64,000 nt of DNA, taken from contig CABFPE010000184.1 of the NCBI GenBank assembly GCA_900660155.1, forward strand, positions 938,179 to 1,002,178, given 5' to 3'. A model generated the notes under the pieces. That model had not been told where the DNA came from. It saw only the letters and a list, made by a program, of their open reading frames with translations, and did no database searches. Positions 10,680 to 23,900 of the stretch are shown here, in pieces. The position numbers and the translations under genes are program-made. The DNA is from Hofstenia miamia. Its lineage: Eukaryota > Xenacoelomorpha > Acoela > Hofsteniidae. Positions within the stretch are counted from its first letter, which is position 1. The number at the start of each line of letters is the position of its first letter.

Positions 10680-12240
10680 TGTTTGTTCCTATCACAGTGA
10701 TGAAGTAGATTGGTTGTGTCTTGCTTACCTTACTGGTATGTCCAATCCTATCCGTCATCTTATGCGTATTCATATATCGCTTTCCCAGTTCAGACCACAT
10801 GTGGCTAAGAACCCGACACGTTTGCAGACCAAATTACTGTAATATCAGTGGGACTCACGCAAGTCCGCCTTGACAGTTGTACATAACCAAAACTGTTCTC
10901 TATTTACAGTAACTGTTTCATCTTATATACAATTTAACTATCACCATATTTACAAAAACCTGAAAACACTACAACGTCAACATGCTCAATACTGGATGCT
11001 CATATTCAGGCTGGAATTATATCTCCTTCTTTTCCTGCTCGTTCACCTATAGTATCTAGAGCATTTTGTCTCTAATCAAAATGGTAAATTACGAATTGTG
11101 GTAGACTAATTACACTTAACTCCGTTGTGCTCGCCCATTAAGTTCCACTTACCGTCTTTTCTTAGAATTGCTCAGTGACACCAGCCTCCAATGGATCATG
11201 TCTTAGTCCAATTTGATTTGAAACTCACATTTTATCATTTGGATGTTCAAGAAAGACATAAGTACAAAACTACATTTCTAGCTCATAGTGGAAAAAATAC
11301 TTTTTAAATAAAGCCCCAATGGGTCTTTCTTAGTGTTACCCCCTGTCAATTGTTTACTAATTCACTGTTAGTTCCGATCAGTCCCTTTCTTTCTTTTTCA
11401 TAGGCGCATATTGATAACATTCTTATGGTGTTTGACAGAAAAAACTTATCTAAAGTTAATCAATGGCATCATGAGATTATTGCCTGTAAAATTGCTTGTA
11501 TTCAATTGAATGTTTTTGGTGGATTAAAAACAGACAATAACTTTTTGGGTTTTCACTTGTATCTTACTTCTTCAACTATATTACTTACGGAAGAAAGAGA
11601 AACCCTCATACGCATGATTGCTGAAATACCTCTCGCTCAATTGAATACCAAAATCAACTACGTATGTTAGGCCACTTGATTTTTGTTTGGCCGTTGATAG
11701 CTACATTTAATGTGCTACATTCCTTGTATCATGTACAAGACCCCCGTTTTCGAATCGCACAATCTATGGTTACTTTCTTAATTAGACATTCAACTTGTGA
11801 AATGCCTTAGTCTTCATGTTTTTATTCTCATAATGATGATATGTGGTATGTAGATACTTCTCCTTATGCTATTGACATTATTGACTCTCAATATAATGCC
11901 TATTTACAATCTATATTTTATAAAGAAGCGCAGCCTGAAAAGCACGTAAGGGATCTACCATTTTTTGTGATTTATGTCTTTAAAATTATATGGAATACCT
12001 CTTATGTTCGCTACAGTCTTAACAATGTAGGTCAGAAAAAAATTACTCATCGTTTTTTGGATTCCTCCGGAAGAATGCCCGTGTGTTTTCCCTAAAGATT
12101 AATCTAATGCACAATTTCCACTCATTACACCTTAACATAGACTTTTTACTGTAAAAATTTTACTTGGTGCTATTTATACAGCATACAGCATATATAAATT
12201 GTATTACTATAAATATTTGTAAAGCGCCAGTTTATCAGTT
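10680..12240 (+). pseudogene. Decayed reverse transcriptase / RNase H polyprotein remnant
   Basis: Fragments of an RT followed by an RNase H domain are spread over three frames. In order: KLRIVVD near 11085-11106; an RT motif-A-like FDLKLTFYHLDV at about 11213-11248 that keeps the catalytic D; HIDNILMVF at about 11407-11433, in the position of the second catalytic box but with N in place of the second D; FLGFHL near 11545; and the RNase H start WYVDTSPYAIDI at 11842-11877, followed by about 65 residues with a degraded later motif. The RT-RNase H order with a short connection, and no visible integrase, fits LTR-type, DIRS-type or pararetrovirus-like elements; I cannot choose between them. Stops and frameshifts are numerous, so it is not functional. 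No LTRs or terminal repeats were recognised. Confidence 0.5.
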
Positions 12241-13199
12241 CCCTCGCTCACATTGTAGCAAAGAAAAAATTAAATTGCTACTTAAGGCTAACACCAAAAA
12301 GAATTTTTGGAGTTCTACTGTATATTTCGCAAAGTGAGAAAATGTATTGAGTTAAAAGCATAGCTAAAATTTAGCAATGCAGCTACTACAATCAGTAATT
12401 GATGTAAATTATACAATTTTAATATAGTGACTGCTATTGAAACGAAATCCACTTTGTTCTCTGATAATCAATTGTATTCAGGCGAAAAATTCAAACGTCG
12501 AAGCATTGATTTTCGAATAATTTTGAAAATATATAAGTAGCATCGGTTGAATTGAGATTGTAGTGGTTTGAATTATACGTACACATACTTTTCAATGATG
12601 AACTCAAACGCAATTTTATGTTAATTATTGTTTCGAAGTATTAAGCTGCATGCACTGGAAAAATCTTTAGTATATATTTACAAGATTTCTCAAAGGTCAC
12701 TTTGCAGATAAATGACAGAGAAATTTACATAACAAAACATTACAAGCGATGCTGGAAATGTCTGCTGTCGACTTATTGACACACTTTCAGGGCGTTTTTT
12801 AATGTTCGCAAAGACCATTTCAAAGTTTGAGAAAGTAATTTGTTTAATGCTAGTAGTTATTGATTTTTGAAGCTCCAGAAGGGTGCGTAAATTCCTCGAG
12901 AAAGCATTTTCCTATTAAATACCCCATAGGAAAAAATCTTTCTTTTCCAACAGCCTCTATAGCATGGTGCTTTTTGCATGTTTTGGAACGAGTTTATTAC
13001 ATTGTTGCTTATGCCATATTTATCAATTGTCTGAATTTCTTGAGGTTTTTTCTATCTTAATTTCATGATCTAAGCTGTAAAAAATTATATTTGATAATTT
13101 TGTGAAAAGCATTAGAAGATGTATTATAGTTGTTTTATGCGAAGTTATCTTAATTGAACATATTCCTTTGCAAATGACTAGGAATGATGACCAATATTA
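12241..13199. other. No recognisable gene
   Basis: AT-rich. The open frame 12860-13060 (+) has no recognisable domain. Confidence 0.5.
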
Positions 13200-14080
13200 A
13201 TTACTTCTCCTTGCGTTTTACATTTTTGTGACTTCACTGCTAGTTCTATATAAAGTTTTCCCGTCCTTTCTATTTATCTACCACTACTAACTATTTCCTT
13301 CTTGCTTCATTCACTTTGCTAGTCTGTTCATTGAAATCCTACAGCATCTTAGCTTTGGCATTTTTTATGACTACTTCTTTCCTATGCTTACACTATGTAT
13401 TTCCTTCTTTTAGCCCATACTGCCTGATTAAGCTTCAGAGTACCCCACGCCCCACATTATCATACTTGAACTTATGCTAAATTTGGCTCACCCTCTCATA
13501 CCCTGCTATTATATAGTCTACTATCTCCATTTCTTTCTTGTGCTTAATCTTACTACAAAGAACAATGGTGTTAAGCTGCCTCTTGGGGAATTTGCTGCTT
13601 CTTAGCCTCAGCTTGTGTTAACCTATTTTAATTTGCCACTTTCATATCTTTTCAATGAAAATACCCATCTTTGTGAAACTCCATTGTTTTGAGAACATTT
13701 CCTTTTGTCCCTTCTGCTACTCTTAGGTTAACCTATTCTTCTCTAAATACCCTGTCAACCTGTTTGAAATCAATGAAGACAACAGCCTATACATAGTTTG
13801 TAGATGTGGCAATGGCTTGAAGTTACCTGCTTTACAGTCTATCCTATTGAACCCATTTTATTGCTTTCAAACTTTATATTATTTCTTGCTTGCTTTCCTT
13901 GCAACAATGAATATTTTCCTAAGCTCTTCTCTAGCAGTTTTTGTGCATTGTACACCCCACACTTTTTCAGTCAATGCTCCCAATTGCAAAGTCTGACGTC
14001 TATCTGCAGATTGTTATCATCCTCTGACCATCAAATACTTGTAATTCTCATCAATTTTTGTTGTCAGTGGTAGGGATTGA
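13200..14080 (-). mobile_element. RTE-like LINE remnant (RT/C-terminal pieces), minus strand
   Basis: Read on the minus strand, broken frames give YKYLMV near 14050, GYLEKNR followed by further RT-like text near 13700-13740, and then YDNVGRGV, RQYGLKEGNT-CKHRK, VVIKNAKAKML-DFNEQTSKV and LVVVDK down to about 13215. These are the pieces that in the RTE-like family link the end of the RT to the tail seen at 6890-7592. The plus-strand pyrimidine bias here (CTTTCT, CTACTAT) is the mirror of a purine-rich LINE coding strand. Many stops and internal deletions are present. The plus-strand frame at 13804-14073 is its antisense shadow. Confidence 0.55.
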
Positions 14081-16339
14081 ACACTTCAACTTAATCAAAG
14101 TGACCATCAGTTTTACCATTATTTATTATTGTTATTAAAATAACATAAAAAAAATATCCTCCTCATAATAGGTTAGAACAGAATGAACATATGGATAGGT
14201 AAGACAAAATAGCAAAGTATGCATTATGCAATGCTAAAGTTTGGCTGGTTGAATGTCTGAGATGCAGGAGATAAATGGTACTAGTCAATGAAAATGCTTA
14301 TATCATAATTTTACATGCAATTACATAATTCTTAAATAAACATTTCTGTTTTATCAAAAAACCTTAAATATTCCCATTGTCTGATAATATTTTGGTTTTA
14401 AGCTGTTCACATAATTGAAGATACACAGTAAGCAATAGGTTTTAGAGATCTGCAAGAAATCCAGACCTATTTAATTTTCTTCTTAAACAATTTTTTTGTT
14501 GAAACTATATTTTGAAATTTTCTCAATGAAGCCTGCAAGTAGCTTTTAGTTAAGCAATCCCTGAAGACCTTCCAAGCAAACACAGTATTCCAGGCTATTA
14601 CTTTACAAGAAGAAGTTTTATATCTTAAAGAGGAGGATTCCAAAAAATTGTGTTTCATTCTAATTTGATAAGACTTTGTCTTTCTGATATGAATACCGAG
14701 AATCAAATTCTGACTTTATCATATTTGCAAAATTCAAGGACAGATTATTTGCCACCATAAATGTGATCATATTGATAATAGGATATAAATTTTCAAAAGT
14801 TTAGTAATTGCTTATATGTGCTGTTTTTAGGTAGTGGCTTTGGGAGTAATGGTCAAAGCTTTCACACATTTATTATTAAAATGTTTAAAAATAATTTTAG
14901 GAAAATTTATGTACATTAAAAAATATTCACTATTTTATAAATTTTTTATCCTAGTAGGGTTAAGAAATCAATTTCAATTTGAGGGAAATATATTCGCATT
15001 TTCATATGGTGCAATCAAACATGATGTTTTGCTGAATTTCTTATTTTATTGAATTTTTTCCATATTCCTGATATTAAATTATGATCAATTTTGTAGTGTA
15101 CAGTTTTCCCACAGTTTAAGTAAAGACATTTCTATATTATTACAATTTATATTAAAATTTATGTTGTTAGTAAATTTAAAACTGAGATTTCAGGTAAAGT
15201 TATTAGTTTAAATTGTATTGGTTTAATTTCATATTTTGTTTTATTTAACTCTATTCTTTCTGGAGTTTCCTATGTTTTTGATATTTAAGTGCACCCATCT
15301 GACAAACAAATCTGAAATTTTGAATAGATTGGGTGGATAAGATGACCACTTGATGGGTAAGTTGGATAATGTTGGTATCTTTACTTATATGAAGAGAAAA
15401 AATAAAAAGTTTAGGACTAGTGTAAATCTAAGTGTATTTATATAAATGAAGACAATTATATTATTCAGAGTTGTTTTATATTTTGAGGAATTATTTTATT
15501 ATAATTATCTGAAATATTTTCAAATGTTTTTGTTGGAATGTCTTCAATATATGACTTTGATTTTCAGCACTTGGGCTTGTTATTGGGTAAAGGCCACACC
15601 ACTGAAAGTTACTACAAATGTATTATTTTAAATTTGATGTAAATCCTATCTAGGTAATATAATTTTCACACAGTTTCTGAAGGGAATTTATTATATGGTT
15701 CACCACATTTGCTTTAGTTGACACAAAACTTCAATATTATTGGAGATGAGAAATTAAAATTAGCTCAAATGCAAGTTCTGTTTTTCCTCCAAAGACAATT
15801 TGCATTTCCTGATGAAATTTTTACTCTGCATTTGTTGAAATGTTGTAAGATTTAAAATTATTTACAATAACTCAAACCGAGTCTTGTTTTGCTGATGTAA
15901 TTATGCAGCATTTTGTTAAAATGTAAATTATTCATAAGAAAGGAAATCAATTTGCTATACTTTTATTAATATTTTACAAATATGCTTTTATATCTCATAA
16001 ATGCATGATGTAGGCTATTTTACCCCACTGTGTGATATCGAAGTTCCAGACAGTGTGGAGAAAGAAATAATTTCAATAAAGTATAATTTCTTTCTCAATA
16101 TCATTTTACTTATTAATTACTGAGAATACAGATTTAATATATTATGTATAAATATTTTGCATTATTTCTAATGAGCTTTAGAAATTTATATAAATTGAGT
16201 GAAATTTAATATTCAAAGCTCCATAGATAATGTAAGCAAAATATGAGCACTTAAAAGACACTAAGTTAAAATTTAGGTCATAAATAATATTATTAAAGAT
16301 TTTGACCTTTGTTAAATTCTGATCCAACCGAATGTGACC
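14081..16339. other. No recognisable gene
   Basis: AT-rich. An 11-bp inverted repeat (GAGAAAGAAAT against ATTTCTTTCTC) lies at about 16060-16100. Open frames at 14467-14706 (-), 14834-15052 (+) and 15446-15631 (+) match nothing I recognise. Confidence 0.5.
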
Positions 16340-16540
16340 AGCTTAACCTGTTACTTGTATGATACCTGACCCATTACCAACTTTCGTCTAGGAAGTTTAT
16401 CTTAGATTTGGGTGCTGAAATTTCAGTCCATTGGCAAATTTGCAATTTAATGTTAAGTAGAAAATCTCCTTTTGGGTTAATTCATTGAACTATTGGCATT
16501 TTTTCATTGATCAATTTAAACTCTGGACTTGATTTAATTT
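16340..16540 (+). pseudogene. Ty3/gypsy-like aspartic protease fragment
   Basis: The plus-strand frame at about 16384-16431 reads LSSRKFILDLGAEISVHW. This fits the retroelement aspartic protease signature, in which the catalytic D-T/S-G-A is preceded by a hydrophobic strand and followed by a [ED]-[IV]-S-V strand. Here the motif is DLGA, so the residue after the aspartate is altered. About 20 further codons are open before a stop at about 16490. No adjoining RT or LTR was found, so this is an isolated scrap. Confidence 0.5.
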
Positions 16541-18165
16541 ATAAGTAGGCCTAATACTGTGGAAATATATTTTTTGAGGCAATGATAAGAAGTGATTAAA
16601 AAGTACCTCATAAATAAACAACAGCTTAACCGCGGCAGATAGCATTTGTTAACCACAATGATTACTACAGCATTGAAAATGTCCCTTGTCATAATGTACT
16701 TCCAAAACTTATCTCCATCTGGAATATTCTTCAACTTTTTCGAAAGAATTGAATGTGCTTGATGTTTGCTCCTTAACTGAGATTCTATCAAAGTACTTGT
16801 TGAGTTGGGAGTGAGTTGCAACCACAATAACCTACTTATGAGCATAGTTTTTTAAACCAGATCCTTGTATACGTACTGTAATTGGGATCAAAAACAAGGA
16901 ATTATTGTTTATTAAATATCAAATTCTGTTAACCAGTGTATTTAAATTTTAATTGAATAAAAATGTAATTGTCAAAAGTCACACATTGTTTTGAACACAG
17001 ATGCATGGTCTTGATTGAGCAGTTTTCAAGATTCGTAGCTCAAAATGCAATAACATATAGCTAAGGCAAAATTACGCATTGTAGCCTAAGTCAAGAGAAA
17101 ATTGAGCTAATGTACGTCAACAGATGGATTTTATGTTTTTTTACATCAAAAAATGGATGGGTTCTTTCCTTATTGTTTGTGATTCGTGTTTCACCAACCT
17201 CAGACAAAAAAGTTTTGCTTACTTTCTTTCACATTTATTTTTACTTATGTCTAATTTTCCATTTTGGTCGCAGGCAAAATCCAAACACGTGACTTACTAA
17301 TTTTCATTAATATACCCGCAACTGAGATCTCTGCTTCATCACAGTGCAAAATTAAAAAAATGATTCGAGTAATGCAAGGAGTTATATAAGTCTAAATCCT
17401 ACGTATTTAGAATATTTACGTTCTATACAATATTGGAAACAATTTTAATATAGCGTTGAAAAGTACGCAAAATATTAATTTTTTGAAAATATTTGAATTA
17501 TTACAGCTGTGTAAAAAACACACACAATGCGTCTTACAAAGATGAACAAAATCAATTTCTTTTAGAATATTTGGATGTATAGAACGCCAAAACTGCAGTG
17601 CAATACATCTGTTGACACCGAGTATTGTAGTATTATATAAATTAAAGTTCTATGAATTGATTCGGTTTAGTATAAAATAAATGCAATCTATTAGAAATTT
17701 ATATATTTTCTCCGAATAGTGAAACTTTAAATTAAACAACTTTTATAGTCAATTTTATGGACGCAGTGTGATTTGATTTCAATATATTACACCTTTAGCA
17801 TTTGAACATACTGTGGTTTATGATTAATAAAGACAAGATTGAATTCGAGTACCATAAGTGTGAAGCTTCTAATATGCGGGTGTTTCTTATATTGAACTTT
17901 TCTAAATCTGATTTATTTTAAAATTAAAATAACTTATTGCCTTTTAAATATAAAAAAGTATCAATTTCCTGTTAGGAAAGCAGCTTCTGCAAAAGTCTCA
18001 TTTAAGAACAGTTGGAGTTTATTATTTCTAAGCTTCAAAGAGGCAGATACTGTATCTGTTATCTTTCCACCAATGAATATTTATTGAGAAGGTAAGCAAT
18101 TACGAATATCACCAAAATTGATTATCTACTTAATTTAAGGTTACTAGTCAGCTGAAATCATAATA
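16541..18165. other. No recognisable gene
   Basis: AT-rich. The frame at 16534-16845 (-) looks moderately protein-like (IPDGDKFWKYIM) but has no known domain or splice support. Confidence 0.5.
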
Positions 18166-18167
18166 TA

Positions 18168-19396
18168 ACTCCGGTAAAAAATGAGAAACTCAATTTTTTC
18201 CATCTCTTAGCAACAAAGATGCGCACAGTAACAAAATTATATCAATCGATGGCAAATTAAGTTTTCTATAAGTTTATGTAGAAAAATTTTTGACAACATT
18301 GCATCTGGAATGAACACATTTCAAAAATCTGTCTTTAATTGAGTCCATCAATTTCTTATGTATTCTCGGGGTAATTTTTGTATTTTTTGAATTTTTTTTC
18401 AAGATCGTCCTTAATGATCCCCCAAACCTTTTGTATGGGTGAAAGGTCGTGTGCCTTGGCAGGCTACTGCAAAATTTACGGATTTATTTCTCTCAAGAAA
18501 TGTTGGGTATGTCTTAAAGTATGGGAGTTGTCCCATCTTGCTGAAGAATCTATCCACTACGATAACGCTGGTCTACAAATTGGATATAATCTGCTAAAAT
18601 AACAATATACTTTGAACTTTGAACTGTCTACTGTACCCCCTTCCTCAATATTTTGGTAAAAGCCTTTATAGCACAAAGCACCCCAACTCATGCATTTTTG
18701 GGAAAATTTTTGAGATGGCTTGAAAGGCATATTGATTGTCGAAGAACAATGAGAAATGTTGCTTCTATGCAGCTGGAGTATGGACTCATTGGTTTGAAAA
18801 CATTTCTGAAAAATCCATCCAGCAACCATGGTTCACAGAAGCTAACGCCGTCTTCTTTCTGTTTCTGTGTCAATAGTGGCACTTCTTTCGCATGTATTTT
18901 TACAGATCCCTCTACCTTCGAAAGTTTTCGTTATACTGCCGATGTTGAGAAAACTTTGCCATGGGTTTCTTGAAACTTTGAGTTTAAATGAGCGATTGAT
19001 TTCAAAGGGTTTTATAAAGCAATTTTGACAAAACGTTTCCGTTAACTTCCAGGCAATTTGAAGGGTCGCCCACTTCCTTCCTCCTTTAAGAGTGTTCGTT
19101 TCAGTCAACGTTTTGAAGTTTCTGTAGAACGTTTGTGGGTTCATACCCGATATCGTGAGTAAAGTTTTGAGGTCTGTGGTTCCAGTAGAGTAAAGATATT
19201 GCAGAACGCTTCTTACATCTTGATGAAACATGCTTAATGAAAAGTAAAAAAGTACCTGGCCCAATCAGGTGTATTTACGGGCACTTTGTTGATTGTGCAT
19301 AATCGCCTACATATGTTCGTCCAGAGCATGGTACTTATGTACTGTCGCTGAAAGGTTTTTTGTATTTGAAATTTTTTTCTCATTTTTTACCGGAAC
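18168..19396 (-). mobile_element. Tc1/mariner-type transposon with TIRs and TA target duplication
   Basis: The terminal inverted repeats read [A/G][C/T]TCCGGTAAAAAATGAGAAA from both ends, 18168-18187 and 19377-19396. They differ only by two transitions in the first two bases. Each is flanked by TA (18166-18167 and 19397-19398), the target duplicated by this superfamily. The length of about 1.23 kb and a single minus-strand transposase are typical. The clean ends show the borders are intact although the gene is dead. Confidence 0.88.
18356..19231 (-). pseudogene. Tc1/mariner transposase pseudogene
   Basis: The protein starts near MFHQDVRSVLQYLYSTGTTD (ATG at 19231) with the N-terminal helix-turn-helix region. 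A frameshift at about 19070 separates that frame from a GRPFKLPG-like linker. The DDE-type domain follows: TNESILQLHRSN (the usual D is N), SWGALCYKGF, RWDNSHTLRHTQHFL (D kept), and DLSPIQKVWGIIKDDL (the usual E after P-I is Q). It ends at a stop at 18356-18358. Two of three catalytic acids are therefore replaced, in addition to frameshifts and in-frame stops such as the one just before PAKAHD. It cannot cut DNA. Plus-strand frames in 18378-18973 are antisense shadows. Confidence 0.82.
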
Positions 19397-19398
19397 TA

Positions 19399-20887
19399 CA
19401 TATTTTATTAACTAGAAGGATACATTCAAATTAGATGTATCCTAATTATCAGTATCGTATAGAGAGTGATAATCTACATTAAGTCAACATTAATGACTTT
19501 GGAATTATCTTTCAGCAATAATACTTTGGACAATAACATGTAAAATATTTTAAGTTTACCAAATTGTACTATCAAGCTGATTACGAATTCATAATCAGGC
19601 TAAATTCTTTTATTGCCTCATATTCATACATTCAAAAAATTCGAAGCTGGATATATTGCAGTTATGAATTAAACATTAATATACGCAATTCAAGTGGTAT
19701 GATTTAAGATTTTTGTGAAATATATTGTATGCAGTATAGGTGTATAAAAAGAATAATGTATAAGTGAAAATATTTTTATAAATATTTTGGTTGTTTTTGC
19801 ATTGTGAAGTTCTCAAATTGAAACATTTAAAATATTAAATTAGTTCTGTATTCGAAAGGAAGGAAGATTCGGTTTTGAAGTCAAATTTTGATTAAACTGC
19901 TTTAAGATATAAAGTTTATGGTCTTCTATTATACTAATATTACTCAATGAATTGATTATCTTGTCACGACAACAATATGGATATTTGTGATTTCATTTAC
20001 CAAAATTGGTTTAATAGGAAATGCATAAAATACTTATTTATTTTTGGTTCATCTCATACTTGTTAGTTGAAAATGTATACTTTATATAAGAATTTGGTAT
20101 TATTCCTTATGCTTAATTCATATCCAGATTAAGAGTCTTGGACTAAAACTTATAATTGAATTCCGCTATGATTAATTATAAAATCACCCCTTTTAACCTA
20201 AAGGTACAAACAATTGAGTTTCATTAGTTAATTCAAAGTTTACGATTGTTTGGTCAAAAGACCTGCCTCGCATGCTACGTAAATTTTTTATTGCTATATT
20301 GTTAGCAATATCTTGCTGTTCCGGTAAAGATGTACTTAGAAAAATTTGATAAATAATCATTTTAATCAAAAGGCAATTTGCATATTCCAAAGTTTGAGCT
20401 GCTCTCATGCACATAAATTTGCTGTAAGTGCTTTAATTTGTGAGGATTATGTTATTTTAAATTTTGATCAAAGCTAGAATGCAAGCAATGACTTCAATGA
20501 TACATAGTTTATATTTTTAAAAAGTCAACTCAAGTTGCAAGTATACTGCAACTTATATATATACGTAATGTACAAAGTGATAGTAGTATAAAGGCATGTA
20601 GGCATGTAAATAAAGAGCAATAGTTCTTAGCTAACTAGCTTGTAGTGAGCATTAATCAGTTACAGGATCCAATATGTTGACAGGCCAATTTATTCCTGCA
20701 TAAGTTCTGTTTCGCAATAATTTAATGCGCAAAGGCTTCAAGAATTTCATCAAAACGCAATGATGCTATATGCATATGCATTCGTATAAAGGTTCTTAAC
20801 AATTTCAATTAGTAAAGCACTTTAGTGACTGCATATATATATATATATACATACATATACATATATATACTGATATATATCTATATC

Positions 20888-20918
<31 letters not shown>

Positions 20919-23900
20919 TCGTTGTGTAATAATTTTTCCTACTTATATGTATAGCTATTTCATAGAAATACTTCTATATTCATATAATTTCAATAATTGA
21001 TTATAAAATACTTTATTTCTTCAATTCATATTTTCCGTATAAGTTTTATAAATAGCTTATAGAATTTTAATAATTAAGTGTTTGCCCCAGATGTAAAAAT
21101 GCTTAATAAGGGAATTTTCACTCTTTGCAATTTTATATAAATGTAATAAGTCCTTCCTGATTGCCATTATAATTGACATTTTGAAGATTCTCGTTGTGGG
21201 AAACAACAAAGATCTGTCAAGAAACTGCTCTGAAAACTTATTAAATTCCTACAGATTAAAGTATATTAATAACAGGCAGGTCTGGACTCGTAGTTCTAAT
21301 TTAATGCTATGGGGATGTTCCGTAACACATTATTGTAAATATCCAATGCTTTATAGATTAGAAAAAATGGTTAGATTTTCAAACATATTCCTGACAGACA
21401 CAATTGTAGTTGTAAATATATTCTCTAGAGAAATCTAACAAAGTAAAAACTTAAATACGTTTTCTTTGACAAGAGATAAATTATTTGGTCATAAACTCAT
21501 TAGAACATTTCCATATACAGAGCTATTCTAACATGTATTCTAAATTTAAATAAAATTAGATGAAAACCTCTAAATGCAGCAGAAACAGCACGCATGTCAA
21601 TATTTTTAGGCATTAGAAGTTTAGGAAATAGTTATATATTTTTCTAATTTAGCTCTTGAAAAAAAATATTTTATGACATTTTTAATTTCCAGAATTGAAT
21701 ATTTATGCAAAAACCATAGAGAAGTATTAATCTTATTTAATCTTACTTGCTTATAATTAACCTCACTACTTTCATACAATAATGTTTTAACTCCAAAATT
21801 TTTAATTCAAATTGATTAGACTAAGAAAATATCTTACAGAAATCTCGAATATATATTTATAGGCTTCATAAACTTAAATTCAATATCTTGTGGATAAAAA
21901 ATTATTACTGTAGTACATCTTTAAAATTCTATATGTTTTCTTTCGGAATTTTGTAGATTACAATAGCATTTTCATTTTTCAAAATGTTTTTTAATACATC
22001 ATATAATATCAATTGAATGACAAAAATAAATTTGACATTCAAATTCCACATCATGAATAGATCAGTAAGTATGGGCGGCTATGTTCTTTTAAGATTTCTT
22101 TTGATAGACAATGGAAAATATCTTTAGCTATTTCTATTACAATAGCATCTTATATTATTGAGAGAATAATAGAGCACTAATAGTTTGGATTCTTTACTTT
22201 AGTATTTGCAAGGCTGAAAATAAGATGCAGCTAGAGTTTAAAATGTGGATATTCTTATGAAATTAACATCAACAAATTACAAAATCTTTAACCTAGATGC
22301 ATTTTGCGTCAGAAACAGAAAGTAATTGTTTTATTTATTTTGATTTATGTGCAGCAGTGTGGTAAGCCATTGTGTATTTTTGGGGAAAGCAGCTGCCTCT
22401 AGTTTTAAAACAATAAAACCAAAAAGTTTTTCATATAATATTTTGTAAAAACTTCACTACTTGCGAAGACATGTGGCAGCCAAAAGTCTGCTCACCTAAC
22501 CATGTGGTTGATAGATAGATGGAAATCCACTTTCCCAATCGATTCTTATCTACCCCAATCTACTTTGTGCTCTGTTGTTATCAAAAAAATCCTCACAGCA
22601 AAGGCTTTTTCTCTGTTCACTTATCATTAAAGAGGTCTCCCCCTCCCAAAATCCAATGAGGGTAGTAAATGTCTACATCTAGCTGAAATGCATTTTTAGC
22701 AATACAATCGCATCGGATGTGGGTTCGGAAAACCTTTAGAAATTGCAGCTGATTTATCTTTCTGGACAATAGATTGCATTTTGCAATTTTATGTCTGATT
22801 TTGAGTAAATTACATATGTAACATACGTAATCCATAAATTTTTCTGAATGTTCATTAAAGAATCAAAATTTAATTCTATTGGTCCGCGTTTCTAAAATTT
22901 ATCTAAAATTGTATTGACAATAGCAAATGTCCACTGGCATAGATTAGTAAATATTATTTAGTTATCTATGGCACTGCTTATAGAACCTTTAGATCAAAGT
23001 GACGATTAAATTGCCGACTTCAATTGATAATGGAAAAGCCTCAGTTAGAGGGCATCATGCCGTAGCAAAAAGCTATCGAAACAATAAAATTTATCAAATA
23101 AATTATATGATTTTGAAACTTTCTCTAAGAATATGCGAAAATGTTTTTTTGTAATTCATGTTTATGTACAAATTTTCATTGCAAATCATCAATGATAACC
23201 AAAAAATATAAGCGTACATTGTACGTGTATAATTTTTATTATCATTGTGGATTTTTGTCGTCTGGTATCTTTAACTGATACATTTCTGGAGTAGTCAATT
23301 CTAAATATTGAAAAATTTGACAGTTTTGGAAAGTGTATTACATATTTTTATATGCTGTGCTATTTTAGCGTGCAGCAGTTCCTGCATCTTAGAAGGATTA
23401 CTATCTACAGTACATTATAATACTGTCTAAAATATAAATAGTCATTCGCCATATTTTCTGTATGGTCCGTTACCATTAAGTTAGATTGGAATAAATTTTT
23501 TATTTCTAAACTCAATTGCAATTTCAAATATATTTAAAGGCAATAAACAAACATTCGATTTAAACAGCAATTGCAAGCAATGGTTTGGAAACTTACAATT
23601 CAAGAAACATAGATAAAGAAATTAATGTAATAAGTTGTTCATAAATTCAATCTGGAAATTTTACACATCACTTATTTTTCTAAAACATGTTACTTTATTT
23701 GACAAAAATTTCATTCAAATAAAAGCCATAACCTTTCTTCATTTAAAATTATTGATATACCGCACTTTGAAAGTAATGATTATAGAATTGCACTCACGGG
23801 AATATATTTCGAAGTTTTTCACTTTGAAATACAGCATTCTTAAAAAATTCATTATTTGTAAAAACCAATAATTGGTTTTGAGGAATTTTTGAAATGACAA

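Noticed and set aside
13804-14073. Plus-strand 89-codon frame
   Set aside because: Antisense of the minus-strand RTE-like LINE remnant.
18378-18973. Plus-strand frames of 74 and 106 codons
   Set aside because: Antisense to the Tc1/mariner transposase, which has clear motifs on the minus strand.
20193-20414. 73-codon minus-strand frame with a protein-like look
   Set aside because: No family resemblance, no splice context, and a length well within chance.
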